Assembly (NCBI GenBank): GCA_019648995.1
Contig: BLXT01001432.1
Coordinates: 91,893-126,334 of the forward strand
Length of the DNA: 34,442 bases
Direction: 5' to 3'
Source: Plakobranchus ocellatus
Taxonomy: Eukaryota; Mollusca; Gastropoda; Plakobranchidae
Under the pieces are notes generated by a model. The model did no database searches. It had not been told where the DNA came from and saw only the letters and a list, made by a program, of their open reading frames with translations. Position numbers and translations under genes: made by a program. This document shows, piece by piece, positions 11,990-23,365 of the stretch (the first letter of the stretch is position 1; each line of letters opens with the position of its first letter).

Positions 11990-14900
11990 CTTGAGAAATT
12001 GAAAAGAAAAGGGAAAAAAGAATAAGTCATCATTCATCCCATTTTTATATTAAACATGAAGGCCATCATTGTTCGCTTACTTCTTTATTTTTTTTTAATT
12101 CTCTCCTTCTTTTTGGAAGGTCCATTCATATATTCCCTTTTTAATAAAAATCAACCATTAACTAGAAAGTGAATGAGAAAAATAAAAAAACGGAGGGGGG
12201 GAAGAGAAGACCAAGATTTTCCATTATATAGAGTGACAAAGCAAATTTTTCTGCCTGGAGCAAAATTTTTCCTCAGTAAAAACGCAAATTACAAAAATGC
12301 GCCCACCCATAAACAGCAAAGAATATTGGCTGCATTAGGTTAACTAGGCTTTCATCACAATGCACTCATATTTCTTGAAGACAAGAGCAAATGAGTTAGA
12401 TGGACATTTTACATAGTTTAATTCTGTGATGCATCCTATGACTTTTCTGTGATTTCCATAACTTTCCAATCTTCATGTGCACTTGGGAATGTTGGATTTT
12501 GAATTAGTTTTAACTAAAGATATGTTTAAAAAAAAAAATAGTGCTTAAAATTTCTCTATATAGTCTGATCTATAGTTGGATGTGGAAGCAACAATTATAA
12601 CCAAGTTTTGCAAAAAAATTAGAACACACCCAGTGCTATGGCAGGAAAAATCTCATCTCTGCTGTAGCCCAATAAACTGCAGTATCCCTAATGTTCAGTC
12701 TATACAAATATACTGCACTTCATTTGACCAAAGCAGGTTTTTTTTTATAATTTAGCTGCAGTTCTATTCACAAACCAAAAATTATGTACAGGTCTATTTT
12801 TTTTCTTTCAAAAGAAACGTTTTTGGCAAGTCTTTGAATAGGCCAATACCTTTAGGTCATTTGTTATATACCACCAGACTGTTGGTCCCTCAATGGCTGG
12901 GTAAACATAACTTACAGTAAAGAAAGAGCAGAACACATGAAGTAGAACAAATTTTTTTACAAGCCAAAACTCAGATGCAGTGTTTATTAACATACAATTC
13001 TATATTTTTGAAGTCTGGATGTATTCTTTCATATTTTTTAATGATTGATTTTTTAAAATCTACCTTGTAATGAGGTTGATTGGTGAGTCTGGATTCAGAG
13101 GAAAACATTATTATTATATCATCTAAATTGTACAGATAAACATTTTCTCACCAATTCTAATTGAATTCAGTGAAATCTTGCATTGTGTTTTCGGTGTGCC
13201 TTTTGTAAAATCCCACATTTGATAAAAATGCAGGCCTGCATCTCGGCAGAATTTTGTTTTCCAGTAGAGCCTATTATTCATCTAAAACTGTACTCGTTTT
13301 TTTCTTCACAAGTCATATTATCAATACGGAGAAAAACATAATGCATTAAAATATTGGAGAATGTTATCCTTACATTTAATAATCAAAATACAAAGAATTT
13401 TCAACAATTCCTCACTTTATTTATTTATGTGCCTTGGATTTGTCTTCGATTCGACTGTCTACTGAGCTAGACTACAATTAGATCCAATTACTTTAATAAA
13501 TTTATATATAATTTATATAAATGTCATAAGTAAGAGTTGAAAAAGGAGGAAAAGAAATACCTATGGAAAAACAGGACAATTAGTAAGAATTCCTCTTCTA
13601 CTCTATATTAATCACCTATGTGTAGGCCTGCTTCAAAATACCAAAAAACAAACAAAAAGTAAAATAACAAAATCACTGTAGTGTAATCCTTGACTTCACA
13701 AAAGGGTTGCCTTATCCTTAGTCAAATTCACTTTATTATCAAATCTCCACAGCCGCAACATGTCTATTCTAATTCATCTTATCTTATTAATGCCTGTGCA
13801 TAGACGAGGATGCAGAACACTTAAATTATGTAATATATGAGAATGTTGATAAATAAGCAAAGCTTTTTAAAACTGTAAGAAGGCCACTCATTCTCGAGGC
13901 GCTTGACTGCTGCCTTTTTTTTTTTTTATCCTATTCGCTAGTTACTTGATCTGTAAACCTAGATCTAGACTAGGAAAAGTTCACAATTCATAGATAAAAT
14001 GGATACAAAATAAGTTTAAACAGGATTAAAAAAAAACTATGCAGTAATTATTTCATGAAGGTTTGTGATATATTTGACCAAAAATATTCAAATTATTGTT
14101 TTCACACGTTAAACTCCTAGTTTCCATAGACCTAATGGTTATTACCAGCACTGTTTTGCCAAACGCAGCACAAAGGCGTGGCCTTGGACTAATGAAAGAT
14201 GGTAACTGCCTATGGGGAAAACCACATAATAAATCTTTGCCAAGATGCCAATTTCAATATTTTTAAATGCTAAATTTTAAAAACAGAAAAAGTGATTCCT
14301 CGAATCTTAATCCTTGGTCTACTAACAAATGCATAATAACCTTAGAGACTTACATTTTCAAGACATTGTCAACTTGAGCCTTTGCCAGTCCAATATAATT
14401 ATCTATCTGGGCCTGCAAAAAAAAAAATATTTTTTTTTTAGTTTGAAAAATTAATTTGTATTTGATATCTTTTTTTTTAACACTCAACAAAAGAGAGATC
14501 TTTCTTTATCTTTGTGTGTTTAAACTTTTGACTGTAGTAATCTATGACTCTCATTCCTTCACTATGTAATATAGCATATAAATTGCATGAATTATTAGGC
14601 CCTCACTTTTTTTTCTTTCATGAGTGAATATTCTACAAAATAATGTGATAAAATTTTATTTCATTGAAACAAAAAAAAGCACTCCTTATACCTCCAAAAA
14701 TCTAACTTTCTAACGTCCAGCTTGGTAATCGTATAAAAAAAAACACAAAGAAAATACTCTTTTCAATCAGTCGTCCATGAAATCTCATACGAAGGCTACA
14801 AGTACAAACAGTTTTTTTGCAATGTTTATGATTAGGCATGATTCAGGTCAACAACTAAAGAACAGTGAAACTGAATAGGCAATAGCAGATAGTATGATTT

Positions 14901-17900
14901 GACAACAGATGAAAATAGAAAAAAGGATTCCAATAACAGAATAATTGTTTTTGTTATATGAAAGATGGCATAAATATAGAATCTAAAATATATACACTCA
15001 AAAATCTTGATGCCTTGAGCTAGCGATTATTGCATGTAGACCATCTACTTTAAAGTGATCTCAGGCTTTAAGGCCTTCATTAGGTCTGGGCATCAGTGTC
15101 AGGATCTAACTTAAACTTGCAAAAGAAAGATCTCTACCGATTTGTGTGTTTACTAGCAAATGCATCACCATCACTCCATTGCTAAATTTTAAGTTATGGA
15201 AGAAGAAAGTGAGGTCTTATCGTGTAATTTTTAAAAATCAAATAATAGTTTTTGGATGCACTGAACAATCGTTTCCATCATGTATCCAACACATATGAGT
15301 CATAAGTTGCCTATGACAGACATGCCTACCCTTGAAAAAACTTTTGAGGAATTCACAGGCAAAAATGCGGAACAAACCTGAATATGGCAGGAACTGATGC
15401 CGATTAAACAAAAAAGAATTGAAGCACTCAATTTTAAAAACCTCCAATTAAAAACAAAAGAGCTTAAATTCATTGGGGTATACCTTTGGGATGGTGGAGA
15501 GTGTACAGGATATCAGTTCCCATCTAAATCAGTGCAAATCAGTGTGCCTAAAATATAGCCTGCGTGCATACATTCTTTTCTGTTTACCTTTGATAATCTT
15601 GAGAAAATCAGCTTAAGATTAGCAACATATGAAAAGAAAAATTGTCCTTAAAATTTTCTTTCTATTTGTACTGCTATGACTTGTTTAATTTTGGGTCTCT
15701 GATTTTAATGTTGCCATTAGAATTCAATTTTACTAGCCTTTCTCTGTTAAAAATAAGTACATTAAACAATCTGCTTTTCTATCCCTGAAACGCAGAATGC
15801 CTCGAAGCATTCTTTTAAAACACACTGTTGTCGTCTCTTGTAAAAGGGTACTCCTGTGTAGACAATTTCTATTTGGTCGTTTTGAAGAGTGGTAGACTCA
15901 TCAAAGATATGCAAGAGACCTGATTGAATATTAAGTTCTAGATCTACAGCCTTCTACAGATAGTTCATAATCAACACAAAACAGGCAATGGCTAGAGTCT
16001 AGCGTCAATCAGAAATCTCATGCTGAGCCCCAAAGTCCAATTATATTGGCACCTGCAGAGCACTAGATTAGGCTCTTCTTTTGTGACTAAAGCTTATATT
16101 GCGTGTATGGTCTCAAAGTCTATATTATTAAGTTTAACGGAAATTGACGTTAAGTTAAATTTAAATTAAAAACAAGAAACAAAAATTAACCCAAAATTGT
16201 TTATTTCTTTCAAAATTGTAATTCTGCAGCGACAATTCCCTTTCTTTAAGGTCACTGATTTCAGATTTGCCGTCAGAATTTTTGTATTTGCTCTCTTTGC
16301 CAAAATATGTCCGCCTCTAGTCCAGATGAGTGACATCACAGTGCAAACGACCGACCATCAACATGGTAGGCCTAGGAATGATATACCTCAGACTCTATGT
16401 ACTGCACCGTTAGGATTGCCCCACCTCTTCAGCCTGCAAGATGCATGCATGGTCACTGGGAGAATTTTTTTTAAATTTTCGTTTCAGTAATAAGAAAGGG
16501 TCTAGCCAAGAGCACCATACATAATATGTTTGAAAAGTTTGTTGCAGTGTTAGCACAGTTAATTTTTTTTCTTATTTTGTTTTACATCCCTTTAGATTCT
16601 CGGACTACTTATGCAGAGAGCTCCGCTATATTATTATACTAGATTTATTACAAAAGGAACGGCCAATCACAATTCAGCAAAATTCAGGATTTTGTGATAA
16701 AAATGTGGATTTCCAGAACACAGGTAGAATTGTGAAACAAATCCAGATTTTCCGTAACAGTAGGCATGTCTGCTATGATATTAAGATTGGCTTTAAATTC
16801 CATGTGCTGTGACCATTAATCTGCTCATTTTTTTTTTTCTTTCCTTTTGTCTTGAGCAATATACATCTAAAATTTAACCGAAAAAAAGGGTGTATGATTG
16901 AAAAAAAAAGGACTGTCTCTTACCTGGTTGGTTTCATATACCTTGGGCAGAGTGAACAGCAAAATAACCGCTGAAATGATGAAAGAAGGACATTAGTACT
17001 TTTGTTTACAATCATGAATAACTTTTTAAAATCCTTAGAACCAAGTAATTCATATTTTAGGCTTTCACATCGCTCTTCCTTGTAATATTTAAAATTTGAA
17101 GAGTCTAAATCATTTAAATTTCAAATTCTTGGGAACACAAAACCAATTCCCAACTTTAGTAAACAATGATAACATTAATTTGATAAGTTGAAAAATATGT
17201 TCGAACTCGAAGTGAATTGGGCTGATCACATTCCAAGAATTCTAGAAGCTATACATGATTTTTGTAGAAGTGTCCAATGTTAAAAAGTTGCTTTATTCCT
17301 TCAATGGAAAAGTAACACATCTCTCTTTTTAGCAATAATAAGTTTAAATAAAAACAAAAATCCAGTGATGCCAGTACTCACAAAGAATTATGAGAGTCAT
17401 GCCATTGAACCAAGAGCCAATGTAGGTCAAGACCCACAACAGTAAACCGAACTGGAAAATAGGCGGTGGGGGTGGGGAGGGAGTAACATTTCAAGTAAAA
17501 TGCTAGTGAGCACATTAAGTTTTAAATAAAAAGTACTAAAAGAAAAAATAAAATTTTCAGTTATGCAATGATAATTGTTGTTGTAATATATAAAGATATG
17601 ACCCCACCACTGCCATTAATGTTGTTCTAGTGTTCAAATTTAATTCATACATATAAACAAAGAAACCATGCTAACTAAACTGATTTTTTAAAGAAAGAAG
17701 AAAGTTCTGCAGACTATTGCACACAAATAGCATCAATTGATTATGAAAATCATGATGAAGTTTGTTTTTTTTTCTTAATAAATTACTATCTATAATTCAT
17801 GAGTGACCAGAGGCACTAAGTTGTAACTTGCATGCTGGGCAATCAATTTCTTACAAGTAGATAATAAACACACCTTGATAGAATCCACAAGATCCTCAAT

Positions 17901-19399
17901 GAGAAACAATCTTCGCACTTCACTGGTGGTGGCATTCACATTCTTCAGAACCTGGTCAATCACACTCTTTAGCTTCTCTTCTTTCAATTCAATGTCCATT
18001 TCCAGCAGGGGCCTTTGAAAACAGTACATAACTATCATCAAAGACCACATTTTTTACATATGTACTTCTTAATACAAAAGTGTGACAAAGTGTAATGTTT
18101 GGTTTTTTTTGGGTTTTTTTTTGTGTTGTTATTGATTTTTTACACATTTTTTTAAAATCCTCAATCCATGGACCATTTCAAAAGACAACATTTAACAAAG
18201 AAGATTTGAAATAAAGACAAATCAGCACACTGGATAGGTCAGAGAGGGGTGAATATGCCTGAAATAAAAGTTAAATTTTTTGCCTCCTTGCAAACTGCTA
18301 ATTTTCTAATTTTTGTTCTTAACATTATTTACTTTTTGAGCTTTTGAAAAAAATCATCCTTTTTTTTTTTTTTTAAGCTTGGAAATTAGTATTCATTTAA
18401 AACTGAGGAACAATCTTGTTTGCATAATACGCCATTTTCTTTTTTGTCATTATAGTAAATTATAAAAAGTATGTTTATATATCTATGCCCAGAGAACTAA
18501 GCCATAAAGCAATAATTTGAAGAACCACATCCCATGGGTCTAAAAGAGGTGGTCCTTATAGTTGCCTGAGAGAAAATACACAGACCCTATATTCTTTGCT
18601 CCTTTATTAACTCACTGACTACCAGACTTTTTTTTCCTAATAATTCCCTGTGTACCAGACATTTCGGGGGTATTTTTAAAAAATCACTGTGAATTTGTTA
18701 GTAGAGATATACCTATGAAATTTGTACCATGCTTTTTCAAGATAATAAAGATTACATTACAAAAAAAATTTTGAGTCTGTGTCATTTGGTTGATTTTTTC
18801 TATCCAACTTGATGCTTGGGTTTAGATCAAGACATCCATGGTGAGGCTCAATTTGCCCCTACCCTTTCCTTTCCCTCTACCTTTAGGGAGACTAGGCTTG
18901 GCCTTTTTACGCTTTGGGGGCTCATTATGTGGATCCAATACATCTCCCACGATGCTACCAATATCTAAATTTTCATCATAATCTAAATCTACGAGACTCC
19001 TGCTCATACTAATCATCCAAAACAAATTTACACTCACGGACACCGTAATATGGCAACTGTTGCAATATTTACATGTGAAAAAATTCGGAAATTGGAACTC
19101 GTAGGAGTTGCCATCCACAAAATTTTTCCGCAAATGTTGCTGGTATAGTAGCCAGTGAGTTAAACTAAAAAATTTTTCAAGAGCGACCTACTTGAAAGGA
19201 TGTCCATCTGCAGATTTCTGAACGGCTGTCATAACCTTTTTGTAAACAACAAAGGTAAAGGTTACAGCAAGGCAGGCCAAGGACAGATAAGCAAGCACGC
19301 TCAGAAGGGAGAAGATGGCCAGCGAGACCAACACCACCAGCATAGAGCCAAACACCACTCCTGTAGTGCGCACATCACGCCAGTAGATCAAGTCCTTAA
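11941..19399 (-). CDS. Reticulon: complete reticulon homology domain, six coding exons
   Basis: Reticulons sit in the ER membrane and bend it: two long hydrophobic hairpins wedge into the cytosolic leaflet and shape tubules and sheet edges. Joining 19399-19192, 18012-17874, 17451-17382, 16970-16924, 14412-14354 and 11989-11941 gives one open frame of about 190 residues, the family's usual domain length. Hallmarks in order: KDLIYWRD at the start; first hairpin (about residues 12-55 of the domain, GVVFGSML to FTFVVYKK); HPFK; a polar 46-residue segment ending RRLFLIEDLVDSIK; second hairpin (LLLWVLTYIGSWFNGMTLIIL, then VILLFTLPKVYE); AQIDNYIGLAK; and a basic tail ending KKKEKPQ. It aligns without gaps in the last exons with the vertebrate domain as I remember it. 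The paralogue (RTN1-4 type) cannot be assigned, as expected for an invertebrate. The N-terminus is unresolved; see the exon candidates upstream. Confidence 0.96.
11990..14353 (-). other. Reticulon intron (2364 bases)
   Basis: GTAAGT donor at 14353 and AAG acceptor at 11990. It holds no gene or clear element that I can see. It has poly-A and poly-T tracts and a short TAGATCTAGAC word near 13960. Confidence 0.8.
14354..14412 (-). CDS. Reticulon exon, AQIDNYIGLAK segment (59 bases)
   Basis: Acceptor TTTTTTTGCAG and donor GTAAGT. It encodes AQIDNYIGLAKAQVDNVLK plus two bases of the next codon. AQID.Y.GLA is one of the most constant reticulon motifs, lying after the second hairpin. Reading on through the donor gives AAA ATG TAA, so an unspliced transcript would stop one residue after the exon. 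Confidence 0.95.
14413..16923 (-). other. Reticulon intron (2511 bases)
   Basis: GTAAGA donor and GCAG acceptor. No recognisable element. A 97-codon plus-strand open frame at 16197-16490 lies here but shows no family motif, and I treat it as chance or very old repeat. Confidence 0.75.
16924..16970 (-). CDS. Reticulon exon, end of second hairpin (47 bases)
   Basis: Acceptor ATTTCAG and donor GTAAGA. After completing a serine codon it encodes VILLFTLPKVYETNQ. LP.VYE follows the second membrane hairpin in the family. It ends in phase 0, matching the AQID exon. Confidence 0.95.
17382..17451 (-). CDS. Reticulon exon, second hairpin (70 bases)
   Basis: Acceptor TTTTCCAG and donor GTGAGT. It encodes 23 residues, FGLLLWVLTYIG then SWFNGMTLIIL, plus one base. 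The TY.G..FNG.TL pattern is diagnostic of the second hydrophobic hairpin. Confidence 0.96.
17874..18012 (-). CDS. Reticulon exon, hydrophilic loop between hairpins (139 bases)
   Basis: Acceptor TTTCAAAG and donor GTGTGT. It encodes 46 residues from PLLEMDIELKEEK to RRLFLIEDLVDSIK. This is the polar region between the hairpins, equivalent in position to the vertebrate Nogo-66 loop. RRLFL..DLVDS is invariant in the family. An NAT and an NVN are present but whether they are glycosylated cannot be told. Confidence 0.96.
18607..19163. mobile_element. piggyBac-like short element in a reticulon intron
   Basis: The ends are TTAA at 18607-18610 and 19160-19163. Both read inward as TTAACTCACTG, then A or G, then CTAC, giving 15 of 16 matching terminal inverted repeat bases. 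TTAA target duplication is the signature of the piggyBac superfamily. Inside, on the minus strand, is a short coding fragment (18822-19007) that resembles the start of such a transposase. At 557 bp it is far too short for a full element of about 2-3 kb, so it is an internally deleted, non-autonomous copy. It lies between reticulon exons 19192 and 18012 and should be spliced out. The superfamily call rests on TTAA, end symmetry and the fragment. Confidence 0.72.
18822..19007 (-). pseudogene. Transposase N-terminal fragment (piggyBac-like, tentative)
   Basis: About 61 residues starting MSRSLVDLDYDENLDIGS, with an acidic first half followed by a very basic stretch (PPKRKKAKP, then GRGKGKGRGK) and a stop. 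An acidic N-terminus ahead of a basic stretch is common at the start of piggyBac transposases; no catalytic DDD core is present. The start lies about 150 bases from the right terminal repeat, as expected for the 5' end of such an element. The frame is open further upstream to 19133 but that part includes leader-like sequence. Confidence 0.45.
19192..19399 (-). CDS. Reticulon exon, first hairpin (208 bases)
   Basis: Acceptor CCTACTTCAG and donor GTAGGT. It encodes 68 residues: KDLIYWRDVRTTG, a long hydrophobic stretch from VVFGSML to FTFVVYKK, then VMTAVQKSADGHPF. LIYWRD opens every reticulon domain and the uninterrupted hydrophobic run of about 40 residues is the first membrane hairpin. The open frame extends upstream to an ATG (MFFPTS) inside the acceptor tract, but that is intron sequence. 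The exon needs one base from upstream, so partners must end in phase 1. Confidence 0.97.
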
Positions 19400-19493
19400 C
19401 TGAAGTAGGAAAAAACATATTAAAAGAAAAATTACATTTAGCTAAGATGTTGTTAAGTGTGCATTTTATTTTAGGTTTTTTATTTCATTTTGT

Positions 19494-19507
19494 GTGTGTG
19501 TGTGTGC
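19494..19507. repeat. Short (TG)n tract
   Basis: About seven TG units in the intron upstream of the first hairpin exon. Confidence 0.8.
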
Positions 19508-19950
19508 GTGCTTTAAATGCCTTGATGTGAGCAGTTTAAAAGATTTACAATATGCATGTCACATATATTATATTATTATTTGAGAATACAACCATGAAAG
19601 AACATCACAATCTTATCTGAAGCATCTATTCTTAAAAGTCTACAAAGTGTGACAGTAAAAAGATTAAGGATATTTCATTGCCCTAACTATTTTCCCTTCC
19701 TGATTAGTGAAAATTTTGAAACTATGAAGGCATTCATGTTTCTCTACTCAGTATCATAATGAAAGAACACTGACTGAAGGTACTGATACCAATCAAACTA
19801 TATAATGCCTGACTAATGTCATAAAAGATTAGTACAAAAGCAATCGTTGCATGCAGTATATGTCTAAATACATAGCTGAAAGTCAAACAGATGAAAGTGA
19901 ACTCCATTGTAGTCAGACCAAATGAGCGACAAATCATAAATTGCACTTAC

Positions 19951-20031
19951 TTTCCATAGCATTTTGTCATTAGTCTTTTCATGATCTCTTCAATAAATCA
20001 AAACGAACTTTTGCATATTCTTTATAAATCT
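19951..20031 (-). CDS. Candidate short-isoform first coding exon (ATG GAA A)
   Basis: The minus strand reads ATGGAAA followed by a strong GTAAGT donor. Joined to the next exon it gives M-E-I-KDLIYWRD in frame (phase 1). The start has G at -3 and +4. An in-frame TGA lies nine bases upstream, so translation cannot extend further. A possible acceptor, TTTTTCCTGCTCAG, precedes 20031, giving an 81-base exon whose first 74 bases would be leader. Against it: two upstream ATGs out of frame, and a very short unique N-terminus. Short isoforms from an internal promoter are standard for vertebrate reticulons. Coding part is 19957-19951. Confidence 0.4.
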
Positions 20032-21683
20032 CTGAGCAGGAAAAATCCATTTGAAGTATTAGTTGATCCTCAAAGATATTTGCAACTTCAGCCTTATTAA
20101 GACAATTCATTCAAACTTGGATCTTCCTTTTTTTTTTTTTAAGCTGTAAGTATTGCCATGCTCTAATTTTCGTCAAGAAGGCTTGGTATTTCTCTTAATA
20201 ACAATGATTCTAGCAAAAACTGAATGCATATCTCTGTACATGTAAAATCTTACACAAATATATTTAACAATTGGAGACTTGCTGTATAAGGGAGGAGTAG
20301 CAGGGTGAGAAAAAAAGATGAAATCTAAGCCAATGAAGTTCTGTCTACAACCACGAAGAACATAAAAGACAAAATAAAAAAAAAAGGTTACATGGAATAG
20401 TTTTTAATGTAAATACTGAATAAAGTAAGAATATATATAAAGGAACTAACGCGGATACTCATATCGTCCATTTGAAGGCTGCTGGCTTTACTATAGCCAA
20501 CTAGGTGAAGATAAACCCTTCACCACGAATACAAATTTAACCTGTTTCTTCATGATGAATATCATTATTGACTATCAGAGATTAAATCTAAAAAACACCA
20601 ACTGAAATGAAACGAAGTAAAGAATCAGTGCTTATAAATAATAATAATGTGTCCCTCTAACTATCTTCAGATGTAATTGGCCATGGGAGCTTTCTGTGAT
20701 GACGATCAGTGCTCATACTAAATTTCAAAAGTAGTTGTTCATAATCAATTTTATTTTGGAACCATTCGCTGCAACATATGAAGAAATCCCCCCCCCCCAA
20801 AAAAAAAATTGAACATTTTGAGAAAACAGAATTTTGTCTTCCCCCCCTATCACTTTCTTTTTTAAGGTGAATATTTTGCATATGTTATTGCTCAGAATCA
20901 ACATACCTTATGCCACAGTTTAAAAATTCTCTTGTTACAGCTTTGTGAAAGAACATACTTAGTTATAGCGGTTCAACTATTCGCCGAATAACGAAATTTA
21001 CAACCTTTTCCTTAATAATACGTCAAAAAATTAACTGGGTAAATTAAGTGTCAGGCCTTAATACCCCCCACCCTCCACCAACCCCACCGCACCTTTTTTT
21101 TTTTTCGTTCACAATCAGTGTCAACAGATAGCTTGAAGTAAACAATTTTGCAAAAAGTTGTCTTTTTAAATGATATTACGTGTACAAATTCTTACTGTAT
21201 ACCCTAATATTTTTCTCTCAATTTAATGGTTTATTCCACACGTTTCGACATTCACCAAGAGCATTATTGTTGAAGTGGACTTCTTTAACTTGCTATAGCC
21301 GAGGCGCACTGTATATCATTCACTGACAAGAAGATAAGTTTAACACAATGCACGTCCGTTGTAACAACTTAAAATTAAAGTTAACTTTGGATAAAAGATA
21401 GCTGGGCAGGAACCAAACAAATATTGCTTTTATTGCATTTTTTTATTTGAATTGGTTTCTATGCTTTACTAACTAAGGAGTCTTTGCTATTGCATAAACA
21501 TACGTGTTGTAATATCAAAGTAATTTTCGAAATTATTATTGATGATTCCAAACACTGTTCGACTGTCATTTTCACAATAAAATATGATAAAAATCCGAAA
21601 GCTGTAACTGCTTACGCATTCTCTGATCTTATTGATCTTTATCATAAAATTTGAAGAACTTGTGATTTTGGAGCAGCGTGGAC

Positions 21684-21741
<58 letters not shown>

Positions 21742-22250
21742 CAGAAGGAAGATCAAACTATATTGCAGTTACAATTCGCTCATTAATGCACTGAATGAGA
21801 CGGCATTTTCTTCTAGTTTTCCCCCTCAAATATGAAAACTGATTATCAGAGGGTGAATTATTAAATCATTTTATTTGAATATTTAAGGTCTCGAAACATG
21901 CAATGAATACAAGAGGAAAGAATGTGTATATTTCATGCACGCTAATAAGGTATTTAAAAAAAACAAAAAAAAAAAAAAAAAAACTACCACGCAAATGGAG
22001 TATTATGATAATTCTCTAATTTACGCTGAATTAACGGCAGCCATGTCTGAGTCCAGATAAAATAATTCGTTACAAAAGCAGCAAATTCAAGTTGGCCTAA
22101 CTCAACTGCCTGAACAAATGTAAGATAACACACCTTGCCAGTTATTTGACTACCGAAAGTAAACGGAGAAAATTTACGTTCAAAATGAAGTACCACAATA
22201 GATAATTGATATAGCGACTTACTAAACCGGGGTCATTATGCAACGGTCAG
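20032..22250 (-). other. Intronic DNA
   Basis: No gene supported. It has C-rich and A-rich runs near 20789-20810, a C-rich and T-rich stretch near 21063-21110 and an (AG)n tract at 21686-21737. Confidence 0.6.
21686..21737. repeat. (AG)n microsatellite
   Basis: An essentially pure AG tract of about 50 bases. It gives spurious open frames of Arg-Glu (plus) and Ser-Leu (minus). Confidence 0.95.
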
Positions 22251-22622
22251 TTCATAATGAATATTGCCTGCACATTTCTTTTTAATATCGCAGACTTGCA
22301 CTAGTAAAAGATTTTCTTTTCTTTTTTGTATTATTTGTTTAAGTGAGTTAAAAAACATAACAGCTTTTTCTCAACTCCTTCTAGCTAATAATGCCAGTTT
22401 TACATCATCAGCTTGGACCTTTGGATATAAAGACGGTTCATAATGAATATTGCCTGCACATTTCTTTTTAATATCGCAGACTTGCACTAGTAAAAGATTT
22501 TCTTTTCTTTTTTGTATTACTTGTTTAAGTGAGCTAAGAAACATAACAGCTTTTTCTCAACTCCTTCCAGCTAATAATGCCAGTTTTACATCATCAGCTT
22601 GGACGTTTGGGTATAAAGACGG
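22251..22622. repeat. Tandem duplication, two 186-base copies
   Basis: Copy one is 22251-22436 and copy two is 22437-22622. Both start TTCATAATGAATATTGCC and end ATAAAGACGG or GTATAAAGACGG. I count about six substitutions and no length change, roughly 97 percent identity, so it is recent. No coding content is evident. Confidence 0.93.
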
Positions 22623-22908
22623 AAGTACTATTCTTAAAGAAAAAATGCATTTCTGTAATTTTCTCACTTTTACTATTAGATACTCCTAAGCAGCAGATCA
22701 TAAAAAATTTTTCTTCTTTTTAGAGCTTCGATTCTCCCAGAAATTTTTTCTTTTAATCGCGGTTTCTCTGCCGAAGTAGGCAACTCGTGTGAAAGAATAA
22801 TGACAAAAAGGACTCGTTGAGATGAAAAGAGAAATAGGAAGCTGGATGTATAAACATGTATGCGTTTCCTTTTTTATTTTCTTTTTCTTTCTTTTTTTTT
22901 TTTTGGGG

Positions 22909-22916
22909 NNNNNNNN
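22909..22916. other. Assembly ambiguity, 8 N
   Basis: Eight N bases between a T/G run and a GTGAGAGAG tract. The true sequence is probably a longer simple repeat that was not resolved. Confidence 0.98.
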
Positions 22917-23289
22917 GTGAGAGAGTGTGTCTATGCGTGCGGGTGGGTGAGAGAGAGCGAGAGACTGACAGACAGGGAGAAGACATAAAGACAATCAGAA
23001 ATCAATCGAAAAAGAGAGAGCGAGCCCAACAATTGAAAGTCACATTATAAACATCTAGATAAAAATACACCAAGAGAACTTTAAATGAGTGAAAATGGCA
23101 TATAAATAAATAATCACAAAATTATACCAAGCAAGAGGAATTAAGCTAACTGGAGGACAATTACATTACTAAGTCAAAAACAAGGAAGTTACATGATAGA
23201 TTCAGGAACTAGGACAGAAGCCGAAGGAATCTGCCGGAAAAGATATATTATAGCCCCGGCTTTATTTGGGAGTCTTCCAAATTACTCAC

Positions 23290-23365
23290 ACTGCACTAAC
23301 CTGAGTTGCACGAAGCACATGCCACAGGCCATGAATGTGAAGTTCAAGCTCTAGATAATCTATAC
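23290..23365 (-). CDS. Candidate alternative first coding exon (MACGMCFVQL...)
   Basis: The minus strand has an ATG at 23332-23330 opening 14 codons (MACGMCFVQLRLVQ) plus one base, then a GTGAGT donor. Joined to 19399 this reads on as F-KDLIYWRD, in the required phase. An in-frame TAG lies 18 bases before the ATG, so it is a true start in this frame. A CTTGCCTACGCAG acceptor-like site precedes 23365. A weaker donor (GTTAGT) 12 bases earlier would be out of phase. Phase agreement alone has a one in three chance, so RNA evidence is needed. Confidence 0.38.

Noticed and set aside
16197..16490. 97-codon plus-strand frame in a reticulon intron
   Set aside because: No domain or motif recognised, hydrophobic then mixed composition, antisense within an intron; probably chance or old repeat.
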